From positions 22,066,818 through 22,130,817 of the forward strand of contig CM070613.1 in the NCBI GenBank assembly GCA_036346395.1: DNA of 64,000 nucleotides, in the 5' to 3' direction. Under the pieces are notes generated by a model. The model was not told the DNA's origin, did not search any database, and saw only the letters and a program-made list of their open reading frames with translations. Made by a program: the position numbers and the translations under genes. Positions 11,735 to 23,680 of the stretch are shown here, piece by piece. Each line of letters opens with the position of its first letter. Positions within the stretch are counted from its first letter, which is position 1. The stretch is from Hsuehochloa calcarea. Lineage: Eukaryota; Streptophyta; Magnoliopsida; Poales; Poaceae.

Positions 11735-13860
11735 TTTTTCTTAGGGCACTCTTGCATCGCACTTCTTATGAGTTGAGATATGGGCGAAAGCCCAGTGTCT
11801 CGCATTTTCGGGTGTTTGGTTGTAAGTGTTTTATTCTGAAGTCTGGGAACCTAGATAAGTTCGAGTCACGATCTTGTGATGGGATCTTTACGGGTTACTC
11901 GACTTCTTCTCGTGCCTATAGAGTGCAGGCTGCGAGTCTAGCAAAATGGTAGAAACTCGTGAGGTGGCCTTCGATGAGGCGGTCGGGACTAGGCACGATA
12001 TCTCGAGTTCGCTAGAAGCGATGCTGAGTCCATCTTTGCGGATGATGAGGAGGGGACGGAGATGAGGGTTGTCTACGATCCAGATTCTTTCTTCTACTCC
12101 TGAGGTGCCCTCTTCCACCGCACCTCGAGGAGATCAGCCCTTACCTTCTGCTTCTTCTGAAGCTAGTGGCTCTGTCCCTATCTCATTTGCTCATGAGATA
12201 GAGGCCACTTCTTCATCTCACCCTGGACCTCCTAGACACATTCAAAAGGACCATCCTTGAGCGGATCATTGGAGATCTTTTTGGCGAGTCACTCGTTCAA
12301 AAACTGGCATGTCTCTTTTCTGTCTCCATTCTGCCTTTGTTGCCTCATTTGAGCCTAAAAACGTTTGTCATGCTCTTTATGATGAATCATGGATCAATGC
12401 CATGCATGAGGAATTGGAGAACTTTGACAGAAACAAGGTTTGGACGCTTGTTGAGCCCCCTCGAGGTCACAATATCATTGGGACCAAGTGGGTTTTCAAG
12501 AACAAGCAAGCGAAGATGGGGTAGTCATTCGAAACAAGGCTAGACTGGTAGCTCGGGGTTACTCGAGTTGAGGGTCTTGATTTTGAGGAGACTTTTGCCC
12601 CTGTAGCCAGACTTGAAGCTATTAGAATATTGCTTGCCTTTGCAGCTTCTAAGAGTTTCAAGCTTTACCAGATGGACGTCAAGAGTGCCTTTCTCAATGG
12701 ACTAATTGAGGAAGAAGTCTATGTCGACTGACCCTGTGTTTCAAAACCCCAAGTACCCTAATCATGTCTTCAAGCTTTCAAAAGCTCTTTATGGACTTAA
12801 ACAAGCTCCTCGAGCCTGATATGAAAGGCTTACGTCTTATCTGTTGAGTCATGATTTTGAAATGGGTAAAATTGACAAGACCTTGTTCATTCGCCATCTT
12901 GGCACCGATCTTACCTTTCGTCGGTTATGTGGATGACATTATCTTTGACGGCTCCTCGCAAGCTCGCCTCCCGGTTTGGATGTCATGAGCTCGAATTTGA
13001 GATGAGCATGATGGGCGAGTTGAGTTTCTTCCTTAGCTTCCAAATCAAAGCAGGACTCGGGAGGTACTTTTCGCACCAAGGCAAGTACACTCGTGATCTC
13101 TGAGACGCTTTGACATGAGTGATGGCAAGCCTGTCAACTCCTATGGCTTCTCTGACCTCACTTGACCCAGATGAAGCGGCGAGCCAGCTTGATCAAAAGG
13201 AGTTCGGAGCATGATAGGCTCTCTCTTGTACCTCACGACCTCGCGACCGGACATACACTTCTCTGTGTGTCTTTGCGCTCGGTTCGAGCTTCTCCTCGCG
13301 TATCTCACCGCCAAAGCAATGAAGCGCATATTCGGTACCTTGAGCTACCATTGACTATGGTATCCGGTACTCTTCCTCCTCTTGTCTATATCTTAGAGCC
13401 TTCTCCGTGCGATTTATTGGTGTAGGATAGATAGGAAGAGCACCTCTGGCACTTGCCAATTCATTGGCACTTCTCTTGTCTCTGGTCTTCAAGGAAGCGA
13501 TCTGTTGTTCGCGATCCACTGCAGAGGCCGAGCACGTTCTCGCAGCCGATTCTTTGTAGCCAAGTGCTTTGATGGTCTCGACCTTGCGAGGACTTTGGGT
13601 TAATGTCGACCGTGTTCCACTCTTTTGTGATAACACGTCTGCGATTTGCATTGCCAAGAACCCAGTGCAACAATCGCGGACCAAGCATATTGATATCAGA
13701 TATCACTTTCTTCGAGACCATGTAGAGAAGGGTGACATTGTGCTTCAGTTCGTGGAGAGTGAACACCAGTTGGCTGATATCTTCACTAAGCCTTTGGACT
13801 GCTCTCGGTTGCCAACTCTGGGGAGAGCTTGGGGTGGTTTGTCCTTAAGGACTGTTGTGA
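11735..13860 (+). pseudogene. Copia integrase end, reverse transcriptase and RNase H, broken
   Basis: The order is: integrase C-terminus (RTSYELRYGRKPSVSHFRVF at about 11764, then GCKCFILKSGNLDKF); a Ser/Pro-rich linker (12069-12260); RT with MHEELENFDRNKVWTLVEP, GTKWVFKNK, ARLVARGY, YQMDVKSAFLNG (12667) and ALYGLKQAPRA (12786); the catalytic YVDD near 12926; and RNase H with TSGTCQFIGT (13440) and CDNTSAICIAKNPVQQSRTKHI-type sequence (13624-13690), ending ESEHQLADIFTKPL. At least eight stops or frameshifts break it. It matches the family of 6770-7129 and 15031-18837. The integrase core, protease and gag are absent. Confidence 0.88.
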
Positions 13861-15030
13861 GGGAGCTTATGTTTTACTACTATATTATATTTTAATTATG
13901 CTAGTTCTCCTTTCTGGTTGCATTTCATTTAAGTGCTTTGGGTCTAAGTCCTTCCAGCATAGGTTAGAGTGGTTCTCTTGCCAAGTTGCTTTGACTGCTA
14001 ATTCTTATCTTGTGCTTCTAGGATGCTACTTATTAGCTGTTTCTCCTCTCTCTAAGTAGAGTTTACTCACTTCTTATAGGTTCTAGCGAGGGTCGGGCCA
14101 CCCTTGGGTAGACAGGGACAGTGTTTGCTCCTTAGTGTGTTAGTTGATCGGTGATAGTCCCGGAATCATATGGGGTAGATAAGAATCATCATGCGAGCTA
14201 TAGTATTCTCTATATCTTATCTATGCTCTAAGGGATGCCTTTTTCTTTCTCTTTCCAGTTTCTCGATTTTGTTCCTTTGGTTCAGGGGGAGTTCATCTTG
14301 TCTCTTCTAGTTCTTAAATTTGTCATTACTCAACCTGAATTAAAAGATGCATCTCATTCTGAAGAGGATCTGGTTTTTCGTGCATTTCATCCTGCATTGT
14401 AAAATAATCATTTGGAGCCTTGTCTATTATCCCTTATGATCTGTTTTCACTGTTTTGCATCTTGCCATGATTTATGCTAAACTGCTAGATTTATCATGAC
14501 TCTTTATGTGTAGTTTAGTCTTTGCCATGATAAGGTGACTAAAATTGCTCAACTTGAACTAAATTCTTGTCATGATAGCTCTTGAGACTAGTCTGTTGAA
14601 GTTATTCTTTTATGATTCTCGCCATGTCAAGTAGGCTGAGTTGAGTCCTGAATCTCTTTTGAACTTTAGATTAGGCTATGTCAGTTCGTTAAGAAACATG
14701 ACTTATCTTTAATCGTTGGTCTAAAAACTTCAAAAGCAAAAATGATCTCTTTTGTGTGAAAAAACTGATCTCACCAAATCTTTCTCATGAGGCCCTTGCC
14801 ATTGCACTAGGCATGAACTCGAGGGAGCCTTGGATGACCTAAGATCACTTCCTTAAGTCATTGCTTGGAGTGGTCGCATAAGGCTTGGGATCTAGCACAT
14901 GGTTAAGATTTGAAAAATGGTTGAAGTTTAGGAGGCAGTTGTAGATGGCACCTAGTCCAGAGCTTGCTTCACTAAGATAAAGCCATAATTATGTTTCGGA
15001 AAAGAAACTTGTGCTAAAATTGCTTATCTT
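13861..15030 (+). other. Copia 3' internal non-coding region
   Basis: This is the diverged counterpart of 4042-5435. It includes CAGGGGGAGTTC (14283) and the block CTTGCCATTGCACTAGGCATGAACTC (14795). It stops without PPT or LTR where an opposite-strand integrase begins near 15030. Confidence 0.6.
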
Positions 15031-16135
15031 TTGCAACCAAAAATCTTGAAATGAGAGACTTTGGGCTTGTGATAAAATCTAAGCTCGTAAGAAGTCTTGC
15101 TAATCACAGATCTCAAGAAAACCCTATTAGAGATATAACAAGCGAGAGATGGCCTCATTCAAAACCTCCTAGGTGTGGAATGTTCATCTAACATGGTCCG
15201 AGCCATCTCTACAAGGGTCATATTCTTCCTCTCTACAACACCATTCTGCTGAGGAACTTTGGGTGATGAAAACTGGTGCTCAATTCCCCTATCAGTGCAG
15301 AAGGTAGAAAAGGAAGAATTCTTGAATTCTGTCCCATTGCCACTCCTAATGGCTCTTAAGGCTCCAGGAAGATCAACAGCAAGTCTAAGGACCAATTCTC
15401 TAAAGAAGCCAAATGCCTCGTCCTTAGAAGCCAGAAAATAAACCCATGAATACCTGGAGTAATCATCCACGAGCTACAAAGACATACCATTTCCCACCTA
15501 CGAGAACTCTAGAAGGACCTACAATGTCTAAGTGTAAGTCGCCCCGATCCATCACCATCACTAAGGTAAGAGGTGGATTTGTAAACCATCTTGCCATATC
15601 TACAGGGTGAGCACACAAGATCTCTAACAGCCTTTAGCCTAGGCAAACATCTAATCAACTCCTTGCAACTGACCCTAGTCAAGTGGTCAAATCCGATATG
15701 CCCAAGTCTACGATGCCACAAGACAAGATCATGAGAATCAGAAGCTACAAGACATATAGGACTAGAAGCAGAGGAGATACTGAAATTAGCACAAAAAATC
15801 TTCTCAAACCTAGAGATCTCAAAAACAAGCTCACCTGAGGAATCTAGAACTCTACACTCACCACTTTTAAATCTTACTTCTAGACCCTCATCAAGCAGCT
15901 GAGAAACAGATAGTAGATTATACCTCAGCTTACTTACCAAAGCGACGTCCTTAAGCATGAACTTGTTGTTGATGCGCACAGTGCCCTTGGCTGTCTTGGT
16001 CCCGGTAGAAGCATCCGCAAAGGTAATCAATTCATTGCCGAAGCACGTGTGAGGGAGGAGAACCATCTAGAATATCCAGTCATGTGTCGAGAACACCCAG
16101 AGTCAACAAGCCATATGTCCTCCTTCCTCGCATGA
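15031..16135 (-). pseudogene. Copia protease, GAG-pre-integrase and integrase, broken
   Basis: Read on the minus strand, a protease active-site motif, WLVDSGCSRHMTG, lies at about 16088-16130. Next comes a GAG-pre-integrase domain (open 15509-16066) with LVLWHRRLGHIGFDHL and a Cys pair. The integrase core follows (15159-15470): MDDYSRYSWVYFL, then IRSGNGTEFKN, then QQNGVVERKN. The catalytic SDNGTEF aspartate reads Gly (SGNGTEF, about 15330-15345). Fragmentary integrase continues to about 15030 (ISNRVFLR, SYELRF, VSHFKIFGCK). RT and RNase H are absent on this strand. Confidence 0.87.
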
Positions 16136-16296
16136 CGAACCTAAAAAGCACAAGCAGAAAACATCTGTGCCTCAGTACTGGGGTTAGATAAAAGATGTAG
16201 GAATCCAGTACTGAGATGCACGATGCCTGGGAACAACAGTAGAAGCAGCAGTAAAATGATTAGGAACACAATCATAAGCAGGCACACGAGAACCAC

Positions 16297-18837
16297 TTAG
16301 ACCTCTCCAAAATGACCTCGATACTCCCCCTGTCTAGATGCTACCCGTGGTTTCTCCTCACGATATCCTAAACTAGAATGCTGCCTAGACCCACTAAAAG
16401 AGTCAATAAAGTTATCTACGAACCTAGGCCTATGTGTAGAACGAAAAACAGGCTGCCTGACTCTAGAGACTACAGTAGGTGAAGGGACTCCTCTAATGGT
16501 TCTCAAAGCGCTCATTCTCTCTTTTCTCTCAATCTTGGCTCTACAGAAGCAGAAGTCAACAATGTGGCCATCTTTCTTGCAGAAGGTGCAATTGTACTTG
16601 ACCTTTTGAGGGGTATGTACTGATGAAGCAGAAGCACCTATCTTGCTGGAAAGAGTTTAAGCAAAACATGTAGATATAAAGGCAACCTTAGATGGCTTAG
16701 GGGGTTCTACCTCAAACAGGCCACTCTCAACAACTCTAGCAATTTTAGGTGGATGTTTCTTGGAATACTCTAGGGAATTAAAACCTAGGTCACTATTCTT
16801 CATACTCACCTTAGATTGGTCAAGAATCAAGTTGAGGTTCTTCTTCCCACTAGAAAACATCTCAAGTGTCACTTTGAGGTAATTGTTCTCTTTGGCTAAA
16901 TCCTCACATGTAGTGCACTTTCTTGATTTGATTGCATCATCACGCTTACTCTTAAGAAGAGCTACTTCAACTTTCAAAGCCTCACAAGACACACAATAGG
17001 AATCCCTAATCCTATTCAACTGCTCCTTAAATTTAACTCTAAAAGCCTCTTGTATCTTATCAACAATTGTTTCAGCTTCAGCTTGCAAGACACAACAGGT
17101 AGAGTCAACCACTTTCTTAGAAGCAGTAATAGACAGAGATTTTTCAATTTTAGCCTTTTCTTCTAGAGTCTTGTTTAGAGCTTCAATTTTAGTTGTGAGC
17201 TTTGGACAATTTTCACAAGATGCAGATTTAGAGTACAGAGCCATTTCTGTCATCTCTTTCATTTTAATCCTATTATTCTTACAATGAGAGCAAGTGTGAT
17301 TACCATCAAATTTCTATAATTCTTTCATAGCGCTATCCGATTTTAATTCAAGCAAGGCACAGTTAGAGCAAGATAAAGGGATATCGTCTAAAGCAGTCTC
17401 ATCAAGAGAAATAGCATTCATGCAAATAGGACTAGACTTGAGAGATTCTATTTCATCCAAAGTATATTTCAATTGATTCACAACAGAGGAATGAGTATAT
17501 TTTAAGCTTGTCAATTCATTAAGCAAGCTAGAGCAGGAATCACAAATATCATCAGGATTAATGGATTTGAGCCTAACAACTTCTAGGTTCAAGTTATCAA
17601 TCATAGTGTCATGTTTCTTAATCAACTTAGCTTGCTTATGCAATTTCTTTTCACTAAAAACCAAAACCCATATCATATCAGCAAGCGAAGGGCATACCTC
17701 ATCGGGATCGTTGAAGGGATCATCGTCATTGGAGGAGTCGATGTCGTGGCTGTCCTTGGCCATGAAACACATAGCCGTGAAATCATGTGCCTTCTTCTTG
17801 CCACGAGAGTCATCATCGTCGTCCTCCGTCTCCGAGTCCACATCGCTCATGTTAACATTCTCAAGAGCGGCAAGGACTCGGCTGACAAACTTGTGATAGT
17901 TTGTCTTCTTGGGTTTAGCATCCCTCGCTTGAGAATGCCTTCGAGAGTCCTTCTCCTCCTTGCCCTTCAGCTTGTGGAACCTGGAGCGAATGTGGTTTGG
18001 CTCACCACACTCAAAGCATGTGACATGGCCACCTCTCCTTCTGTTCCTCACCTTGTTGTATGCTCTCGTGAATTTGGTGGAAAGGAGGGCTAAATCATCA
18101 TTAGGTAGTTTCTCTAGTTGCTCATCGCTCAAAGAATGCAAAGCTGATAAAGAAAAACCAGACGAGCTCAAATTCAAAGAATCAGATGAACTACCCTTAG
18201 ATGAGTCGACCACTAAAGCCATCGACTCTGTTTTGGGGAGATGCGAGATGAAATCAATCTCATGCGTCTTCAACCTCGAGTATAGCTTATCCATGGTAAG
18301 CTCACTCATGACAATGTTATCATTGATGGATGTGATCTTCATTCCCTAGACCTTCACATCAAGAGCACCCAAAAGTTGGCGTGCATTCTCAGACTCAGAG
18401 AAAACAAGGTCAACAGCTCGAAGATCATGAAGAATCTTAGAGAACCTTCCCCACAGCTCATCTAAAGACTCACCAGGTCTTTGCTCGATCTTGGAGTATA
18501 TTTTCTTGAGCTGGTTCTATATCACTTCCTTGATCGCAGTGGAGCCCTCATGGTAATCACAGAGAGTCCGCCAGATCTCATGAGCAGACCTCAAATGAGC
18601 AACATGCTCAAACTCAGATCGGCTAAGGCCTTGAATAAAAAAATTTCGAGCCTTGCTATTTGCCTCCACATCTGGAGTGATCACATCGTCATCGGCTGGC
18701 ACGACATAAGGATTTTTTACTTTAAGCCAAATTGCGTGCCCTTGTGCCTCGATGTAAGCCTGCATGCGGGCCTTTCAGTAAGCAAAATCAACTCAATCAA
18801 AAATATATGGTTTGATTGAATACTTGTCAGTCGCCAT
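16297..18837 (-). pseudogene. Copia gag, large coiled-coil type
   Basis: The ATG at 18837 is 41 bases from the PBS and starts MATDKYSIKPYIFD followed by a stop. Readable blocks are: N-terminal gag (18517-18765); a 342-residue frame (17314-18342) with MDKLYSRLKTHEIDF, the knuckle CFECGEPNHIRSRFH and an acidic SETEDDDDDS stretch; a coiled-coil frame (16657-17262) with repeated Cys pairs (CENC, CVSC, CTTC); a second CCHC knuckle near 16550-16605; and a basic tail to 16297. It is the better preserved version of the gag at 1375-3640. Four or more stops break it, but long frames survive. Confidence 0.88.
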
Positions 18838-18878
18838 GGCTCCAAAGACCGGTTAAGATCTATGAGAAGAGCTAACTG

Positions 18879-18891
18879 GGCTCTGATACCA
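18879..18891 (-). other. Primer-binding site (tRNA-Met type)
   Basis: The complement reads TGGTATCAGAGCC, two bases from the LTR end at 18894. It defines the 5' side of the minus-strand element. Confidence 0.9.
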
Positions 18892-19754
18892 CTTGTAGGA
18901 CCGGAAAGGCGACTAGAGGGGGGGTGAATAGACGCTTTCTTGATTTTTGACTTAATCAAATTCAACACGCACTTTTCTCCTATAGCTATGAAAGTTAAGA
19001 AGATCAGTAAATGCACAGAGGAAGCCTTGTGCTGAATCCGATTACCCCCTTAACCACAAGACTCAACAATGGAGATTTGATCTCAGGTAGACCGGCTCGA
19101 CCGAGGCCAATCAGCGGTCGCGTCCCGAACGGCCAACCTGGTGGTCCGAATAGCTAGCGATCGACCGCCATTGCTGGAATCGGTCGGACCGGTTCACCGT
19201 AACCACCGCACCACCCAAACCAAAACAAAAATTGGTCCAACTTTTGATTCAACCGATGAAACTTGACCAAATTTGGAACACACCTCCCTAAGGATATCTA
19301 GAACCTATTCCTAGCGACGATCGTCTGGATTCACATCAAAGAATTGATCTTTTAGATTTTACCAAAGGAGTGTTCAAAACCTAGCAAAATAAAAAACTTG
19401 ATCCAAATCTTGCTCGTGAGGGATTGATGATTAGATGGTCCTAGGAGTATTCCCACACATCATAGCAAGGTAAAAGAGGTCAAGAGACCAATCAAAAACA
19501 ACCGGATCAAGGAAGTACCAAAATCATCAAAAGAGAGAGGAAAACACATGAGACCTAATCTTAGAACAAACATACATTGATTGATTCAAGATGTTGCTTG
19601 CAAAGCCACTCCCTCAAGGAGGACAAGAGCTCAATCCAAGAGCACACACACAAATCTCCTCTCTAGAGCCTAGTCTCTCCTCTCCTCTCCAAACCCTAAC
19701 CCTAACTAGGGTTTTTACAAATGAAGTGCTTGAGTGGTTTTCCAACTCCCCCTT

Positions 19755-19765
19755 TCTATTTATAG
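19755..19765 (-). promoter_or_regulatory. LTR TATA box
   Basis: The complement reads CTATAAATAGA, equivalent to 358-366 of the other LTR copy. It is the probable core promoter of this LTR. Confidence 0.55.
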
Positions 19766-19828
19766 TGAGGCCTAGGGTTTAGAGAGAGTTTACTTAATGG
19801 GCTCCCGTTAAGGCCCCAAACACACAGG

Positions 19829-19854
19829 ACACACACACACACACACACACACAC
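19829..19854. repeat. (AC)n microsatellite
   Basis: An uninterrupted AC run of about 13 units lies inside the LTR. The other LTR copy, near base 300, lacks the long run, so it expanded after the copies separated. Confidence 0.85.
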
Positions 19855-20333
19855 ATATTTCAGTTGAAGCAATCGTCTGCTTTACCACGTGTAGGTTGAT
19901 CAGCGGCTCTCATCATGTCGGCAAGTCTCTCCCGTCCGAATCCCATCGGAACCTCCAAGGCACTTGCACCGAACCCCGTGCCGCTTGATCCAACCAGCTG
20001 CAACGAACTGTCCGTTCGAACCATCTTGTCCATCTTGCGCCATGCTTGAGTCACACGACCTCACCCGGTATCCATGATCGTTCTGGACCTCAGCTCTCCA
20101 AGCTTAGTCCCGATCCTCCTCACCGTTGACCGTCGTTGACCTGCAAGCCACCTGCACAACAATAGACAAAGAAATCGTTTCTGGGAACAAGTTCTTCACA
20201 ACTTGACCTAGTTAGCTCAACCATGCAATATGCAACATTAAAGCATTGAATCTCATGCACTAGACATAATCGAAACAAAACGTCGCCAAGAAGGCCGACG
20301 AACAAGTGGAATCCGGATCGATCGCAGATTCGG

Positions 20334-20681
20334 CCGGTCGGACCGATTTCCAACCGGTCTGACCGATTTTATAACGCCGGTCAGACCGCCCAAAATGACT
20401 TAGCCAAAATTCCATCATGAAAAATTGAAACTCTATGGAATTTTCAATTGAATAGAACTTTTGACTGGAAACTCCAAAAAATATGAGACCAGGTGCAGGA
20501 GACTCCCCTCTCTTGACTACACACTCTATTTTTGGCCTAGCCCCAAACTCCACCAAAGGTTATGGCCGGTCGGACCGCTGCACATAGCCGGTCGGACTGC
20601 CCCACGGTCGGTCGGACCAGCGATGCTGCCGGTCGAGTCGATTCACGAGCGGTCTGACAGCCAATGCTTCCGGTCTGACCG
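20334..20681 (-). repeat. Dense cluster of CCGGTCNGACCG palindromes in LTR
   Basis: Copies lie at about 20334-20345, 20353-20364, 20377-20388, 20566-20577, 20588-20599, 20606-20618, 20650-20659 and 20669-20681. Most are perfect or one-mismatch versions of CCGGTCNGACCG. Each is self-complementary around a variable centre. They sit in the upstream (U3) half of the LTR, where enhancer or silencer sites would be expected. Confidence 0.65.
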
Positions 20682-20869
20682 CCTGAGGTCTGAACAGCAC
20701 AGGAGTATTTTCGAAAATGCGAGGTTCGTCAAACCAACAACGCCATTGCTAATTGACTCGTCATCCTAAGATCATGCACATATCCCCAAAATATCCATAC
20801 ATTCCTTTATTTCCAAATATGCCATGCTGCCAAAATAAAGATTCTTATATAGAATACATAATTAAAGAT

Positions 20870-22201
20870 TAATCTTCCATAAAATACTGGATTCTTCATC
20901 AAGGCTATGGCTGATTTGTTGTCGACGTAGAGCCATAGAGCTTCACGAGATCGGGTCGCTGGCTTGTTATATCAATTAACAAGCCCCTCATCAATAGTGC
21001 TTGACATGTCGCCGCAGTTGCCACCTTGAACTCGGCTTCGTAGGAGGAGAGAGCAACACTCTTTTGCTTCTGAGATGCCCATGCTATCACATTCCCACAG
21101 TAGTAGAACACTAAGCCACTAGTGCTCCTCCTATCATCGTTATCACCGGCAAGGTTGTTGTCACTGAACCCAATCAACTTCTATTCTTTTTGTTTGGAAT
21201 ATTCCAGTCCAAAATTTATTGTACCCTTGATGTATCTCAATATATGCTTGACCATCTGCTGATGCGATTGCTTCGGGCTCTCCATGTATCTGTTAGAAAT
21301 CCCAATAGAGTAAGCAAGATTGAGCCAAGTATGAGTTAAGTACCTCAGGCTACTGATTATGCGTCTATACTGTGTTGGGTCCACAGCTCCTCCCACTTCA
21401 TCTTTGCCAAGCTTGAGTTTTGGTTCCATCGGGTACTTGACTGCATTGCATTCTTTCATATCGGCCAGCTCAAGGATCTTCTTTGCATAAGTTGCCTGCT
21501 TTAGTGTGACAACTTCAACTCTCTGGTCCACCTCAATCCCGAGGTGATAAGATAGAAGCCCTAGATCACTCATCTTAAATTCTTTTTGCATTTTGCAGTT
21601 TGAACTGAGCAATCTCCTTGACGCTTGTGTTGGTGATGATGAGATCATCAACATAGACTCCAATTGCATGTTCTTCTCCATTGCACCTCTTGTAAACAGT
21701 TGGTTCATGAGGGCATTTAGGAAAACTGAGATTTTTTAGGCTCCGGACCAACCGAACATTCCATGTTGTTGGCGCCTGTTGGAGTCCATAGAGTGCCTTG
21801 GCAAGCTTGTAAACCTTTCACCACAAAGCCTTCAGGTTACACAACATAGACTTCCTCCTGAAGGTCACCATTTAAGAATGTCGATTTGACATCTAGATGG
21901 TGCACTTGCCATCCTTGTTGTGCTACCATGGCCAATAGTAGGCACACGGTTTCCATTATGGCCACCGGCGCGAACACCACCTCAAAGTCAACCCCTTGTT
22001 GTTGCACATACCCCTTTGTGATGAGCCTCGCTTTATGCTTTACTATCTTCCCCTCAGTGTCCTTCTTCAGCTTGTACACCCACTTAAGACCAATGGGTTT
22101 GTGTCTTGGTGGTAGCTCAACCAGCTCCCAGGTGTTTTTCTTGTGAATCGCCTTGAGCTCGCTTTTCATGGCTTCCACCCATTGTGGTCCACCGACAGTT
22201 T
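20870..22201 (-). pseudogene. Copia reverse transcriptase and RNase H, second family
   Basis: On the minus strand, RT starts with GGPQWVEAMKSELKAIHKKNTW (22130-22200), then GLKWVYKLKKDTEG, VHHLDVKSTFLNGDLQEEVY (to 21837), and the catalytic YVDD in a shifted frame near 21650. RNase H follows: MSDLGLLSYHLGIEVDQ, YPMEPKLKLGKDE, MVKHILRYIKGT, then STSGLVFYYCGNVIAWASQKQK and LSSYEAEF (20905-21177). It is lost after the YVDNKSAIALMKNPVFYGR-like stretch near 20870. At least five frame breaks are seen. The upstream part continues beyond a solo LTR at 23832. Confidence 0.88.
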
Positions 22202-22982
22202 TGTTGGAAATATGCCCTAGAGGCAATCATAAAGATGATTATATTTCGTTATGTTCATAATATTGGATAGTATGTTATCATGTTCCTTGAATGAATCATC
22301 AGTTATATAGATCAATGAGTATGTGACTTGTTGGTGAAACTCTTTAACTTATATGATGTCGTTCTAAAAGTATCCCTGGTTGGATGTCACTAGACAAAAC
22401 ACCAGTGACTCTACGACCAGCACATATATTGATTGATGACCATATTTCACCGGTCATGGATATAGGGATATCGAATCAATAATGTGAGCACATGTTAGAG
22501 AACATGGGGTTGGATAGACCCACCTTGAGACACTATTGAGATTGTTATGATTCTATGTGTCATTTGTTAGTCTCAAGTAGTGATGATGTATAAATCCTTA
22601 GACCTGATATCAACATGGTTTCCTACATGTGTAATAGCACTCTTAGGGGTTGCCAAACGCTACTCGTAACTGGGTAGTTATAAAGGTAGCTTTCGGGTGT
22701 GCTATGAAACATGCGGAGGGATATGACTGGTCAGATATGAGATTTGCCCCTCCTAACATAACAGGAGAGATATCTCTGGGCCCCTCGTTGTGGTCGGATA
22801 AAGAAAGTGCATGGCCATGCCACTAGTGGTCGAAATGTCGACCACATGAAGTTATCCGACACTCGATCGAGAAAGTATTGAACATTCCATGGATGACACA
22901 ACATCTCACCTGGAGTTCAACCAGATATCATGAGGTAAAGGGAGAATACACGAGAAAGTCTTTCAGTTCGATCAGATACGGA

Positions 22983-23121
22983 CTAGTCGTATGGAGATAC
23001 GAGTTGGTCGTAGGCTGGTCGAACATAGTCACTAAGTGGTCGAAACCTGGTCATAAGGAGTTACGAATTGGTCGAGATCAAATATGAACTAGTCGTATAG
23101 AGATACGAGTTGGTCGTTAGT
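22983..23121 (+). repeat. Degenerate repeats in the solo LTR
   Basis: ACTAGTCGTATGGAGATACG (from 22983) recurs at about 23088 with one change (TATAGAG). A weaker middle copy, GGTCATAAGGAGTTACG, lies near 23048, so the underlying period is about 50 bases. Confidence 0.5.
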
Positions 23122-23374
23122 GATATGGATCTCGTCATAGATCATACTACATTAAGGTTCGTCCGATATATTCTATGTGTGTTTGGGAATCGTTATGTGC
23201 TGTAGGTACTGCTAACGACTAGTGGTCGGAAAAGAGTTTTCGAGTCACAGCCGATTACACATGAACCTATAGGGTCGCACTCTTAAAGGGCTAGAATTTG
23301 TTTCGGATGGTGATTCAAATTTATACAGGCCACGAGTTCCTAATGGGCCTCAAGTTCGAGACCCATCATGGATG

Positions 23375-23385
23375 CCTATATATAG
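23375..23385 (+). promoter_or_regulatory. LTR TATA box
   Basis: CCTATATATAG followed by AAGGGCGG is a clear TATA motif at the expected place in a 1.6-kb LTR, about 450 bases before its end. Confidence 0.6.
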
Positions 23386-23600
23386 AAGGGCGGTGGCATG
23401 GGGTTGATGATGATCTTTCGAAGAACTCCCGAAACCCTAACAGCCACGCCTTCCTCAACCACGCCGCCGGTGCTAGCACTCCAGCGCGTGGTGTCCCTGC
23501 CCCGTACGTGTGGATACCTTGGAGGTGTTTTTATAAAGCATCAGCACTAGAATGATCCGCAACTCGTGACGATCACCGGAGCAGGAGGACAAGACGCGCG

Positions 23601-23680
23601 GTGAGTACGACTACTCGGAGGAGAAGACATGCGGCGAGTACGACCATTCGGAGGAGAAGACGCACGGCGAGTACGACAAC
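23601..23680 (+). repeat. 33-bp tandem repeat in solo LTR
   Basis: Two full units and a partial third, each starting GYGAGTACGAC, begin at 23601, 23634 and 23667. The period is 33 and the body contains TCGGAGGAGAAGAC. The frame stays open, but the location in the LTR leader argues against a coding role. Confidence 0.7.

Larger units (their letters stand above)
18894..20801 (-). repeat. 5' LTR of large-gag Copia (about 1.9 kb)
   Basis: On the minus strand it begins TGTATGGATATTTTGGGG (20801) and ends CCTACA (18894), with TG...CA termini. It matches the left-edge LTR 1-1319 and the truncated start at 5436-5512. It contains a TATA box, an (AC)n run, and two zones of CGGTCNGACCG palindromes. The outer boundary is inferred from the 5436 copy. 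The element's other LTR is missing, so no target duplication can be checked. Confidence 0.8.

Noticed and set aside
17561..18349. Long plus-strand frames opposite the minus-strand gag
   Set aside because: They are antisense shadows of the gag reading frame at 16297-18837, which carries the recognisable motifs.
11735..20801. Simple inversion of one Copia element
   Set aside because: The two opposite-strand pieces both contain the RVFLR...VFGC integrase segment, so they cannot be reciprocal halves of one copy.
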